Below, one piece after another: positions 5,342 through 12,153 of a stretch of DNA of 12,153 bases. Source of the DNA: Spirochaetaceae bacterium (GTDB lineage Bacteria > Spirochaetota > Spirochaetia > DSM-27196 > SLAA01); contig PXEI01000274.1 in NCBI GenBank assembly GCA_003564775.1, forward strand, positions 1 through 12,153, written 5' to 3'. The stretch's first letter is position 1. Each line of letters opens with the position of its first letter. A model generated the notes under the pieces. The model saw only the letters and a program-made list of their open reading frames with translations, did no database searches and had not been told where the DNA came from. Position numbers and translations under genes: made by a program.

Positions 5342-7809
5342 ATCTCCAGCAGTTGCTCAAGGCGCCGGTAGACTACACCTACCTGGGCTACAAGTTCGGA
5401 GTCTGCCCCCTCATCAAGTTCATCTGCGAGCAACTCAAGACTTGCAATACTCTCGGACACCGCGGAATGAAAGTTTCGGGCTGGCTTGAACCAGAACTGC
5501 CCGGTTTCATTTGAGTAGAGGGCGACGAAGCCCAGTGAGCGCGCGCTTTTCTTAAGCGGAGCCGCTTTCAGAATGAGATTGAGGTTTGCGCAGAGCTCTG
5601 GCAACTGTTTGGCAGAGTAGGTTTGTCTGCGCGGAACTTGTGCAATGTAGTCGCGTTTTGGGTCTATGTGCTCCCCAATGCGTATGATGGTTGCAACCGA
5701 CTCTCCCGCTAAAAGCTCCTTGTCGCCGTCAAACACCAGCTTACCCTTGAGTTTGTGGAACTGTGGGTGTATGGCTGGCTTGCCGCTCCGCAACACCTTG
5801 GAAAGTCTGTCCCAGTCAATGAGCGCGGTCTTCTTCTTGCCCTTTTTCTCAGACAGCTCAAAAACCTCGCCGCCAATCGAGATCTGCATGCTGGTGTCGC
5901 GTTTGGTCTTTTGCCCCCGTGTAGCGCCGGGCTTGCCCCATGAAATAAGCTGTTCGGCCAACTCTTCAGATATCGACGGCAACCAGGACTCTTCCAGCGG
6001 GCTGACCGAGCGGGCGTACATGCGCGTGGTACGCACAATCTCGCCGGCAACAATGTAGCGTGGTGTCTCTTTGAACATCACGCTGCTCGGATGAATCTGC
6101 ACGCGTTCCGCGGTGAGGCTCCGGAAATCGCGGCCGGTTCTTACACACACAAACTGGATAAGGCCAGCGGCTGCTGCGCAGAGGAACTCTTTCTTGCTGC
6201 CTCCGCGTGATATGGGGACACCAAGTTCCGAGACAATATCGGTAAGTTGGTCGTTGATGTTGGATATTTCGGCCATTGCGCGGTCGTCAAGGTAGCGAGA
6301 TGCACAGAACTTGATCTTGTCCTCCGCGTTGGAATACGAGGAGAACAGGTGCAGGTACGAGACGAAATCGCCAAGTGGGTCCCGGTAGCGGTGGTGGGCC
6401 TTACGAGCCGCAAGTTCCTCGCCCGGTGGCAGGAGGAAGGGAGCATTGGTTGTCAGGAACGAGACTGCGGTAATGATCTCTCCCAGTACCTCGGGATACC
6501 GGTAGATGGCTTCTACGATCATGCGCGAATGCCGAGGCAATAACGGAAAGGCCACCATCATAGTACCGATCTTGGACAAGGTGTGGTCAGGGGTCAGGGC
6601 GCCAAGCAAGTTCAGCGTCTCAACCGCACCTGCAATACCGACAGCCCCTGGAGAGGAAATGAAGTCAAAGCTTTCAAAGTCGGTAATGCCGAGCTCAGCC
6701 ATACGCAGCACCACCTCCGAGAGGTCGGTACGGTAGATCTCTTCCTGCGTGAACAGCTCGCGGCTGTCAAAGTCCTCTTTGGGATAGAGTCTATATACCG
6801 AGCCCGGCCGTGTACGCCCGGCCCGCCCCTTGCGTTGATTCGCTGAGGCCTTTGAAATAGGGTTCTCAACCAACGAGGAGGTGAAGGTGCGTGGGTTGTA
6901 GTAATTGAGTTTGGCCAGGCCGGAATCAATGACACTCGTAATACCATCTATAGTGATACTTGTCTCGGCGATATTGGTTGCGACCACGACCTTGGTTTTG
7001 CCTCGCGGTGGTGGCGGAAAAACATTGTCCTGTTCTTCCCGACTGAGGCGACCATACAACGGCACCAAATGCAGTTTGCGACGACACGGTAGTTGTGAAA
7101 GCAGCGCAATACAGTCCTTGATCATTTTCTCGCCCGAGAGAAAGACCAGAATATCGCCTGCGCGACGTTCGTCCATAATGCGTTCGATCACGGCCGAGAC
7201 TTTGTAGAGGATCTCGTCGTAGTCGTTCTGGGCTGGCGCGTCGTAAATCACCTGAACCGGGTAGGTTGGAGTTTCAATGCGCACGACGAAACACTGGTTG
7301 AAGTACTCCGAGAAGATGTTGGCATTGATTGTCGCCGAGGAAACGATCACGCGGAAGGTGGGCCTCATCTCAAGAACACGTTTGAGCAGTCCCAGAATGA
7401 AGTCGATGTTAAGGCTGCGCTCATGTGCTTCATCTACCACAATGACCGAGTACTGCGAAAGTGTCGGGTCGGCCTTGAGTTCCTGCAGTAGTATGCCGTC
7501 GGTCATGACCTTGATTCGCGTGGCGCGCTCGGTTTTATCCTCAAAGCGCATTTTGTAGCCAACCAGGCCGGGAATTGTAGTCTTGGTTTGTTTGGCTATG
7601 TACTCAGAGACCGATACCGCGGCAATGCGGCGAGGTTGGGTTACGCCGATCATTCCGTTCTCCGCAAAACCGGCTTCATGCAGGATTAGCGGCAGCTGTG
7701 TTGTTTTGCCACTCCCTGTTGGGCTCTCTACTACTATCACCTGGTTGTCTTTGAGTGCCTCTACAATGCGGTCGCGTTCCTTGTAGACAGGGAGATCTCG
7801 TGGGTTCAT
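5338..7809 (-). CDS. hrpA: DEAH-box ATP-dependent RNA helicase, HrpA type (short form)
   Basis: Superfamily 2 helicase, 823 residues from the chosen start. Motif I is SPTGSGKTTQ (29-38), motif Ia region TQPRR (57-61), motif II DEAH (126-129), motif III SAT (158-160), motif V ATNIAETSITI (277-287) and motif VI QRKGRAGR (325-332). Winged-helix and HA2-type domains follow (about 355-500), then an OB-like region with HPSSVMF...ARSVSPLEESW (about 590-630). The last 150 residues carry no motif I recognise. E. coli HrpA is about 1,300 residues; spirochaete HrpA proteins, such as that of Borrelia, are near this shorter length as I recall. Such helicases remodel RNA or ribosomes. The start at 7809 has AAGGA 6 nt upstream and overlaps the hisS stop by ATGA. 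An ATG at 7863 lies inside hisS and is less likely. HrpB is less likely because motifs I and II read HrpA-like. Confidence 0.9.
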   Translation of the reverse strand: MNPRDLPVYKERDRIVEALKDNQVIVVESPTGSGKTTQLPLILHEAGFAENGMIGVTQPRRIAAVSVSEYIAKQTKTTIPGLVGYKMRFEDKTERATRIKVMTDGILLQELKADPTLSQYSVIVVDEAHERSLNIDFILGLLKRVLEMRPTFRVIVSSATINANIFSEYFNQCFVVRIETPTYPVQVIYDAPAQNDYDEILYKVSAVIERIMDERRAGDILVFLSGEKMIKDCIALLSQLPCRRKLHLVPLYGRLSREEQDNVFPPPPRGKTKVVVATNIAETSITIDGITSVIDSGLAKLNYYNPRTFTSSLVENPISKASANQRKGRAGRTRPGSVYRLYPKEDFDSRELFTQEEIYRTDLSEVVLRMAELGITDFESFDFISSPGAVGIAGAVETLNLLGALTPDHTLSKIGTMMVAFPLLPRHSRMIVEAIYRYPEVLGEIITAVSFLTTNAPFLLPPGEELAARKAHHRYRDPLGDFVSYLHLFSSYSNAEDKIKFCASRYLDDRAMAEISNINDQLTDIVSELGVPISRGGSKKEFLCAAAAGLIQFVCVRTGRDFRSLTAERVQIHPSSVMFKETPRYIVAGEIVRTTRMYARSVSPLEESWLPSISEELAEQLISWGKPGATRGQKTKRDTSMQISIGGEVFELSEKKGKKKTALIDWDRLSKVLRSGKPAIHPQFHKLKGKLVFDGDKELLAGESVATIIRIGEHIDPKRDYIAQVPRRQTYSAKQLPELCANLNLILKAAPLKKSARSLGFVALYSNETGQFWFKPARNFHSAVSESIASLELLADELDEGADSELVAQVGVVYRRLEQLLEI

Positions 7810-9140
7810 GCCTGGTCCTTGGTTTGTGCCGGTGGTGCGGTCTGTGAGCGAATGATCCCGCACGCGTCCTCAAGGCTGAGCCCGTCAAAGTTTGTCCGGT
7901 CGCTTATGCGTCGCAGGTTGAGTACCCCTGCTTCGTGCTCGGTTGGCCCGCAGATTGCGACATACGGCGAGCCCTTTTTCTCGGCAAAGGCGAACTGAGC
8001 TGGCATCTTGCGACTCTCGGGGTAGACCTCGGCCGACACGCCCTGTGTCCGGAAGCCGTCTGCAAGCTTGTGGTAGTGACCCAAAAGCGAGTCGTCCTGG
8101 CATACAATCATAACTTCCGGTGCGGCGGAGGTGTTCTTCAGCCCGCCAAGTTCTTCTAAACCTGCAATGAGCCGGTCCAGTCCAATAGACGCGCCAACGC
8201 CGGGAATGTGTTCTTTGGTGTAGATCGATGCCAGGTCGTTGTAACGTCCCCCCGAACATACCGAGCCAATCTCCGGCAGTTCACGCAGAAAACTCTCGTA
8301 CACGATACCGGTGTAGTAGTCGAGTCCCCGGGTAATTGAGGGGTCAAGCACGACCGAGTCCTGAATGCCCAGCTCCTCGGCAAAACGCAAAACCTGAGAC
8401 AGGCGTTCGGTGTTTTCATCCGGGCCGCCAGCCAGCTGTGTAATGCTCTCCAACACCGCTGCGTTACCGCCTTCCGCATGGATATAGCTCATGATCTCGT
8501 CGGCCGCCTCGGCAGGCATGAGCTCGGCGAGCAAGGCGTGCGTCTGGTCTTGACCAATTTTCTTGAGCTTGTCGACCCGGCGCAGCACCTCGGCAGAGTG
8601 CTCCTGCACACCAAGACGGTCCAGCAGTCGGTTGAATATGCCACGGTGGGCAATGTGGATATCTATGGCTGGTACCTGGAGTGACTCAAGACTGCGGACG
8701 ATGAGCAACAGAATTTCAAAGTCTGCCGAGGCGCAGTCGGTGCCTACTATATCGAAATCGCACTGCATGAACTCGCGGTAACGGCCACGTTGGGTGTTCT
8801 CGCCTCGGAATACCTTGGCAATGTGATACCGCTTAAAGGGCAGGTATAGCTCGGCCCTGTGGGCCGCCATGTAACGGGCAAAGGGCACGGTAAGATCAAA
8901 ACGCAACGCAACATCGCGCCCGCCGTTATCTTCAAAACGGTAGATCTGCTTGTCGGTCTCCCCACCACCCTTGCCGAGCAACACCTCGGTATACTCCAGC
9001 ATGGGAGTATCTATGGGGGCAAAGCCATGGAGCCGGAAGCCGTGTTCAAGCGTACCGATAATGGACTTTCGAGCGGCCTCTGCGTCGGGAAGAAAATCGC
9101 GGAAGCCTTTTAGTACTCGTGGTTGTATTATTGTGTTCAT
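7806..9140 (-). CDS. hisS: Histidyl-tRNA synthetase
   Basis: Class II synthetase that charges tRNA-His, cytoplasmic and dimeric. The protein has 444 residues from the ATG at 9140. It begins PRVLKGFRDFLP (about 7-18). Motif 2 is KRYHIAKVFRGENTQRGRYREF (around 103-124) and the first histidine-binding motif is RGLDYYTG (271-278). The second is SVCSGGRYNDL (293-303) and motif 3 is GVGASIGLDRL (314-324). An anticodon-binding domain occupies about 340-435, followed by a Pro/Thr-rich end. The ribosome site is weak (GAAGA, 5 nt upstream); a GTG four codons earlier is an alternative start. Longer in-frame extensions run into the divergent gene and are rejected. The stop overlaps the helicase start by ATGA. 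Given hisH and hisF in the same window, note that this is a translation gene and not part of histidine synthesis. Confidence 0.96.
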   Translation of the reverse strand: MNTIIQPRVLKGFRDFLPDAEAARKSIIGTLEHGFRLHGFAPIDTPMLEYTEVLLGKGGGETDKQIYRFEDNGGRDVALRFDLTVPFARYMAAHRAELYLPFKRYHIAKVFRGENTQRGRYREFMQCDFDIVGTDCASADFEILLLIVRSLESLQVPAIDIHIAHRGIFNRLLDRLGVQEHSAEVLRRVDKLKKIGQDQTHALLAELMPAEAADEIMSYIHAEGGNAAVLESITQLAGGPDENTERLSQVLRFAEELGIQDSVVLDPSITRGLDYYTGIVYESFLRELPEIGSVCSGGRYNDLASIYTKEHIPGVGASIGLDRLIAGLEELGGLKNTSAAPEVMIVCQDDSLLGHYHKLADGFRTQGVSAEVYPESRKMPAQFAFAEKKGSPYVAICGPTEHEAGVLNLRRISDRTNFDGLSLEDACGIIRSQTAPPAQTKDQA

Positions 9141-9194
9141 AGCGGTCTTCACTATGCCGCTTTCACGACCAGTTGTGCAACCCGCACGCGGATT

Positions 9195-9202
9195 GAGAGG
9201 AG
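9195..9202 (+). promoter_or_regulatory. Ribosome binding site of the methyltransferase gene
   Basis: GAGAGGAG ends 5 nt before the ATG at 9208. It sets the start there and rules out much longer in-frame extensions, which would read antisense through hisS. The ATG at 9203 is out of frame. Confidence 0.7.
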
Positions 9203-9207
9203 ATGGT

Positions 9208-9804
9208 ATGGAGTTTGGTTCGGTTCTATTTGATGCATTCATGGCGCCGCTTGAGAGAGCCGGACTTGCACTGCGGCGGCGCGAACTGTTGCAGCAGGCA
9301 TCCGGGCGGGTGCTTGAGATAGGGGTAGGTAGCGGCGCCAACCTGTCCTTCTTCCGCCGTGGCGAGATCCAGTCCTATACCGGCCTGGACCTGGAGCTAA
9401 GTGAACGTACGCATCGCCGTGTTCGGCAGTGGTTTCCCAACGCTACGCTCGTGAGTGCATCTGTGGAAGATCTCCCTTTTGCTGAGGACTCCTTTGACAC
9501 GGTAGTGTTTACCCTGGTTTTCTGCTCGGTAGATGATCCGGAGAAAGGCCTCGCCGAGGTGCGGCGAGTACTCGCGCCGGGTGGGAGGGTGCTGTTTCTG
9601 GAGCACGTGGCGCCGCTGCACCGCCCCTGGCGTCCCTTGTTCCATGCTGCAACTCCCGCGTGGCGCAGAGTGGCCAGCGGCTGCAGACTGAACCGTGAAA
9701 CTGTCGCTGCACTCAGACAGGCGGGCTTTCTGGTAGAGGTGCGCGAACGCTTCAACGGGGTGTTTGTGAGTGGGGTTGCAGCCTGCTGTGTTGATACACC
9801 TTAA
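9208..9804 (+). CDS. Class I SAM-dependent methyltransferase, METTL7/TMT1-like
   Basis: A 198-residue Rossmann-fold methyltransferase. Motif I, LEIGVGSGANLSFF (36-49), binds SAM. GLDLELSE (59-66) contains the acidic residue that usually holds the ribose. SVEDLPFAEDSFDTVV (85-100) gives motifs II-III, and VRRVLAPGGRVLFLEHV (118-134) gives the following strand. The second half has TLVFCSV (102-108), LEHVAP, a Trp at 141, PAW (150-152), SGC.LNR (157-163) and AGF (172-174). This arrangement recalls the METTL7 (TMT1) group, whose human members methylate thiols, and its bacterial relatives. Unlike METTL7 there is no N-terminal membrane helix. The substrate is unknown; small-molecule methylation is a guess. 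It diverges from hisS with 67 bp between starts, and no partner gene is adjacent. Confidence 0.85.
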   Translation: MEFGSVLFDAFMAPLERAGLALRRRELLQQASGRVLEIGVGSGANLSFFRRGEIQSYTGLDLELSERTHRRVRQWFPNATLVSASVEDLPFAEDSFDTVVFTLVFCSVDDPEKGLAEVRRVLAPGGRVLFLEHVAPLHRPWRPLFHAATPAWRRVASGCRLNRETVAALRQAGFLVEVRERFNGVFVSGVAACCVDTP

Positions 9805-9826
9805 GCCCGCTCCAGGTATGATTTCA

Positions 9827-9855
9827 TTGCCGGGTGGTCTGTTCGCGTTTAGAAT
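9827..9855 (+). promoter_or_regulatory. Candidate promoter for the family 65 gene
   Basis: TTGCCG (9827-9832) and TAGAAT (9850-9855) are 17 nt apart and match the sigma-70 consensus at 4 and 5 of 6 positions. They lie in the 125-bp gap after the methyltransferase gene. A start near 9862 would give a leader of about 68 nt. No terminator with a T-run is seen for the upstream gene. Confidence 0.45.
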
Positions 9856-9874
9856 GGGCAGTACGTGAGCCCAT
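9854..9874. promoter_or_regulatory. Inverted repeat at the expected transcription start
   Basis: ATGGGC (9854-9859) and GCCCAT (9869-9874) are perfect inverted copies around 9 nt, overlapping the end of the proposed -10 box and the expected start site. This is where a repressor operator controlling a sugar-use gene would sit. It could also be a short leader hairpin. No regulator gene for it is in the window. Confidence 0.35.
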
Positions 9875-9929
9875 GATCCCAGAACTGTAGCTCCTATGGC
9901 CACGAAACAGACTCACCACGGGAGCCCGA

Positions 9930-12153
9930 ATGCAGTTGCGTGAGAACCTCACAACCGAGACATGCTGGGAAGTTATCGAGACGATGTTCGATCCGGCGAA
10001 CCTGAGCGCTGGCGGAAGCAATTTCTTAATTGGCAACGGTTACTATGGGTATCGTGGTACCCATGCCGACTGGGGTGCGGATTCGCAGGTTGGTTTTGTT
10101 GTAACCGATACCTACGACAAAGCCGACGGAAAGTGGAAAGAGCTGTGTACCGTGCCTAATCCGCTCTATCTACAGTTTCGTGATGCGACCGGTACACTGT
10201 CCTGCCTGACAGAACAACCACATTCCTATAGACGGGAGCTCAACTTCCGTTACTCGCGGCATAGCATGACTGCGTCCTGGAAACGGGAAGGGGGCTTGAT
10301 TACCGTGCGTGAGGAGCGGGTCGCGCTGCGCGGACAACTCCATGGAATAGTTCAGAGGTCGGTGGTGAGTGCTGATCACGAATGCTGGGTGGAGTTTCGG
10401 TGTGAAATTGATACCAATGTCTGGAGCCTGAACGGCAATCATTTTGCGCAGTGTGAACCTGTAGGGGCTACCACGCCGGGCTCCGCCGCTCGTGTCGACC
10501 TGCTCACGGTGGAGATGGGGTTGCCAATTGTTGTTGGACAACGCGTTTTTCTTGACGGCAACGAGATTACTCCATCTGCTTCCGAAGAGAGTATGTCTGA
10601 GCACCGGAAGGGGAGTGTCCTGTATCTACATGCGGGCGAACCCCGTGAGATCGTGATCTATGCTGCGGTTTACTCGGCGAACGATCTGCGTCAACCGCCA
10701 GACGATCTGAGGCAACCGGGGGCTGATCCGAGTCGGCCCGGCCCCGATGAGCTCTCCGAGCGGGCCGAGTTACACAGGGAACTTGAACGCTCGCTATCTG
10801 AAATGGTGAAGCAAGGGTACGGCATGCTGGTCCGTGAAAGCAACAAGAAATGGGACCAGATCTGGGATGACTGTGACATCCGTGTGAGCGGTGATGAACT
10901 GGCACAGACTCTGCTGCGATACAACATCTACCACTCCATCATTGCTACCCCTATGCACTCCGAACGTCTGCCCATTGGTGCGCGCGGGCTTTCGTGTCAG
11001 GCCTACCAGGGCGCTGCCTTCTGGGACCAGGAAATCTTCAACTTGCCTATGTTTCTCTACACCCGGCCTGAGATTGCTCGGAACATTCTCATGTATCGCT
11101 ACCATACCCTTGATGGTGCACGAGCGAAAGCACGTGAGCTTGGTTACAGGGGGGCGTTTTATGCATGGGTGAGCGGCAAGGACGGTCACGAGATCTGTCC
11201 GTCCCACTTTTTTGTAGATGTCCTCAGCGGCCGAGCTATACGCAATCACTTCAACGACTGGCAAATACACGTTTCCCCGGACATTGCCTATGCGGTCTTC
11301 CTGTATCTGGATGTTACCGACGACTGGGAGTTCATGTTTGGATACGGTGCCGAGATTGTGTTTGAAGTAGCCCGGTTTCTCCAGTCATTCGTCTACTATA
11401 AGCCCGAAAAACAGCGGTATGAGCTCATTCGCCTACTGGGGCCGGATGAGTATCATGAGAACGTTGATAACAACTTCTTCACCGCGTTCCAAACACGCTA
11501 TGTGCTCAGCCGCGCCGTCTCGCTGCATGAGGAGCTACGGCAGAAGAATCCGGACCTTGCGTTGTTGCTGCGTCAGAAGCTTGAAATAGCTCAAGGTGAT
11601 CTGGAGTTCTGGAGCGATGTATCCGAACGGCTTCATGTTCAGAAGCCGAGTTCATCCGGCGTTATTGAGCAGTTTGACGGGTTCTTTCGACTGGAAGACA
11701 TCCTGCCGGAGGAGCTTACCACGCGGCTCGTAGACCCATCGGAGTACTGGGGGTGGCCCAACGGTATTGCTGTTGAGACGCAGGTATCAAAACAGGCCGA
11801 TGTCTGCCAGACCTTTGTTCTCCATCGGAACGCGTACTCCCTGGAAACCATGCGGGCAAACTACGACTACTACGAGCCCCGCACCCAGCATGGCTCGTCG
11901 CTGAGCCCGCCGGTGTACGCAATGGTCGCCTCCTGGGTTGGTCGCCAGCGTGCAGCCTACGACTACTTCATTCGTTCTGCAGGTGTAGACATTTTTGATA
12001 CTGGTAAAGCCTTCAGTGGTGGAACCTTCATTGGAGGAATTCACACCGCGGCGTGTGGGGCTGCCTGGCAGGTTGTGGTGTGTGGTTTTGCAGGCATGCA
12101 CCACCGCGGGCAGATGCTGCTTTTTTCTCCATACCTTCCGGATGGTTGGAGTG
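9930..12153 (+). CDS. Glycoside hydrolase family 65 protein, probable disaccharide phosphorylase (3' end outside window)
   Basis: Open for 741 codons to the right edge with no stop; family members have about 750-800 residues, so little is missing. GGGAG lies 5 nt before the ATG. The N-terminal beta-sandwich domain includes FLIGNGYYGYRGTH (32-45). A Pro/Asp-rich linker (about 250-275) precedes the (alpha/alpha)6 catalytic barrel. Sugar-binding FWDQEIFNLP is at 364-373, and RYHTLDGARAKARELGYRGA at 390-409. GPDEYHENVDNN (504-515) holds the general-acid glutamate, probably Glu507. YYEPRTQHGSSLSP (647-660) is the phosphate-binding loop region. Most members phosphorolyse alpha-glucosides such as maltose, trehalose, kojibiose or nigerose to beta-glucose 1-phosphate. 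The segment WVSGKDGHEICP (413-424) differs from maltose- and trehalose-type enzymes as I remember them, so the substrate is left open. There is no signal peptide, so it acts in the cytoplasm on imported sugar. Confidence 0.93.
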   Translation, partial: MQLRENLTTETCWEVIETMFDPANLSAGGSNFLIGNGYYGYRGTHADWGADSQVGFVVTDTYDKADGKWKELCTVPNPLYLQFRDATGTLSCLTEQPHSYRRELNFRYSRHSMTASWKREGGLITVREERVALRGQLHGIVQRSVVSADHECWVEFRCEIDTNVWSLNGNHFAQCEPVGATTPGSAARVDLLTVEMGLPIVVGQRVFLDGNEITPSASEESMSEHRKGSVLYLHAGEPREIVIYAAVYSANDLRQPPDDLRQPGADPSRPGPDELSERAELHRELERSLSEMVKQGYGMLVRESNKKWDQIWDDCDIRVSGDELAQTLLRYNIYHSIIATPMHSERLPIGARGLSCQAYQGAAFWDQEIFNLPMFLYTRPEIARNILMYRYHTLDGARAKARELGYRGAFYAWVSGKDGHEICPSHFFVDVLSGRAIRNHFNDWQIHVSPDIAYAVFLYLDVTDDWEFMFGYGAEIVFEVARFLQSFVYYKPEKQRYELIRLLGPDEYHENVDNNFFTAFQTRYVLSRAVSLHEELRQKNPDLALLLRQKLEIAQGDLEFWSDVSERLHVQKPSSSGVIEQFDGFFRLEDILPEELTTRLVDPSEYWGWPNGIAVETQVSKQADVCQTFVLHRNAYSLETMRANYDYYEPRTQHGSSLSPPVYAMVASWVGRQRAAYDYFIRSAGVDIFDTGKAFSGGTFIGGIHTAACGAAWQVVVCGFAGMHHRGQMLLFSPYLPDGWS
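10681..10722 (+). repeat. 21-bp imperfect tandem duplication in the family 65 linker
   Basis: Two 21-bp units (10681-10701 and 10702-10722) agree at 16 of 21 positions and encode DLRQPPD and DLRQPGA. They extend the Pro/Asp-rich linker between the N-terminal domain and the catalytic barrel without changing the frame. Confidence 0.6.

Noticed and set aside
7810..7863. Eighteen extra residues at the helicase N-terminus
   Set aside because: They lie inside hisS in another frame and are polar and unlike the family. ATG 7809 has AAGGA and an ATGA overlap with the hisS stop.
9147..9182. Possible hisS promoter (TTGCAC and CATAGT on the minus strand, 18 nt apart)
   Set aside because: Matches are only 3 and 4 of 6, and the start site would fall almost on the initiation codon.
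7806..9341. A 511-residue extended hisS reading frame
   Set aside because: The extra 67 residues read antisense through the methyltransferase start region, are Pro/Ser/Arg-rich and unlike HisRS. The family start motif fits the ATG at 9140.
8950..9804. A 284-residue extended methyltransferase frame
   Set aside because: The extension is antisense to hisS. A strong ribosome site precedes the ATG at 9208 and the Rossmann fold starts soon after.
11787..12104. A 105-residue antisense frame in the family 65 gene
   Set aside because: Shadow of a gene with intact catalytic and phosphate-loop motifs on the + strand; no independent support.

Overview
The window is an ordinary-looking bacterial chromosome segment of moderately high G+C. 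It is densely coding, with no RNA gene, CRISPR array, insertion sequence or phage gene that I could find. A free-living spirochaete (Spirochaetota) is my best guess. It rests on an IleRS of the long class shared by archaea, eukaryotes and spirochaetes, a spirochaete-style lipoprotein, and a short HrpA-type helicase of a size known from spirochaetes. None of these is decisive alone. The HisF variant also resembles those of Desulfovibrio-like bacteria as I remember them.

Left part, + strand (1-5341): the 3' end of ileS overlaps a lipoprotein gene, which overlaps hisH by ATGA; hisF follows after 25 bp. This looks like one translationally coupled operon. HisH and HisF together form imidazole glycerol phosphate synthase. 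A well-formed promoter then precedes an FmdB-type zinc-ribbon gene with a Ser/Gly/Ala tail. Next come an ArsR-type regulator and, 7 bp later, aroB (3-dehydroquinate synthase).

Middle, - strand (9140 down to 5338): hisS (histidyl-tRNA synthetase) overlaps by ATGA a DEAH-box helicase of the HrpA type. The helicase converges on aroB with a 4-bp tail-to-tail overlap.

Right part, + strand (9208-12153): divergent from hisS is a small SAM-dependent methyltransferase whose C-terminal half resembles the METTL7/TMT1 group. A 125-bp gap with a plausible promoter and an inverted repeat leads to a large glycoside phosphorylase/hydrolase family 65 gene. It stays open for 741 codons to the right edge, so it is partial.

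Most genes are housekeeping (translation, histidine and shikimate biosynthesis). I did not find a convincing undescribed system. The points most worth a second look are the METTL7-like methyltransferase, the hisS-helicase coupling, the ArsR-type regulator with an incomplete metal box next to aroB, the lipoprotein embedded between ileS and hisH, and the repeat-built tail of the FmdB protein.
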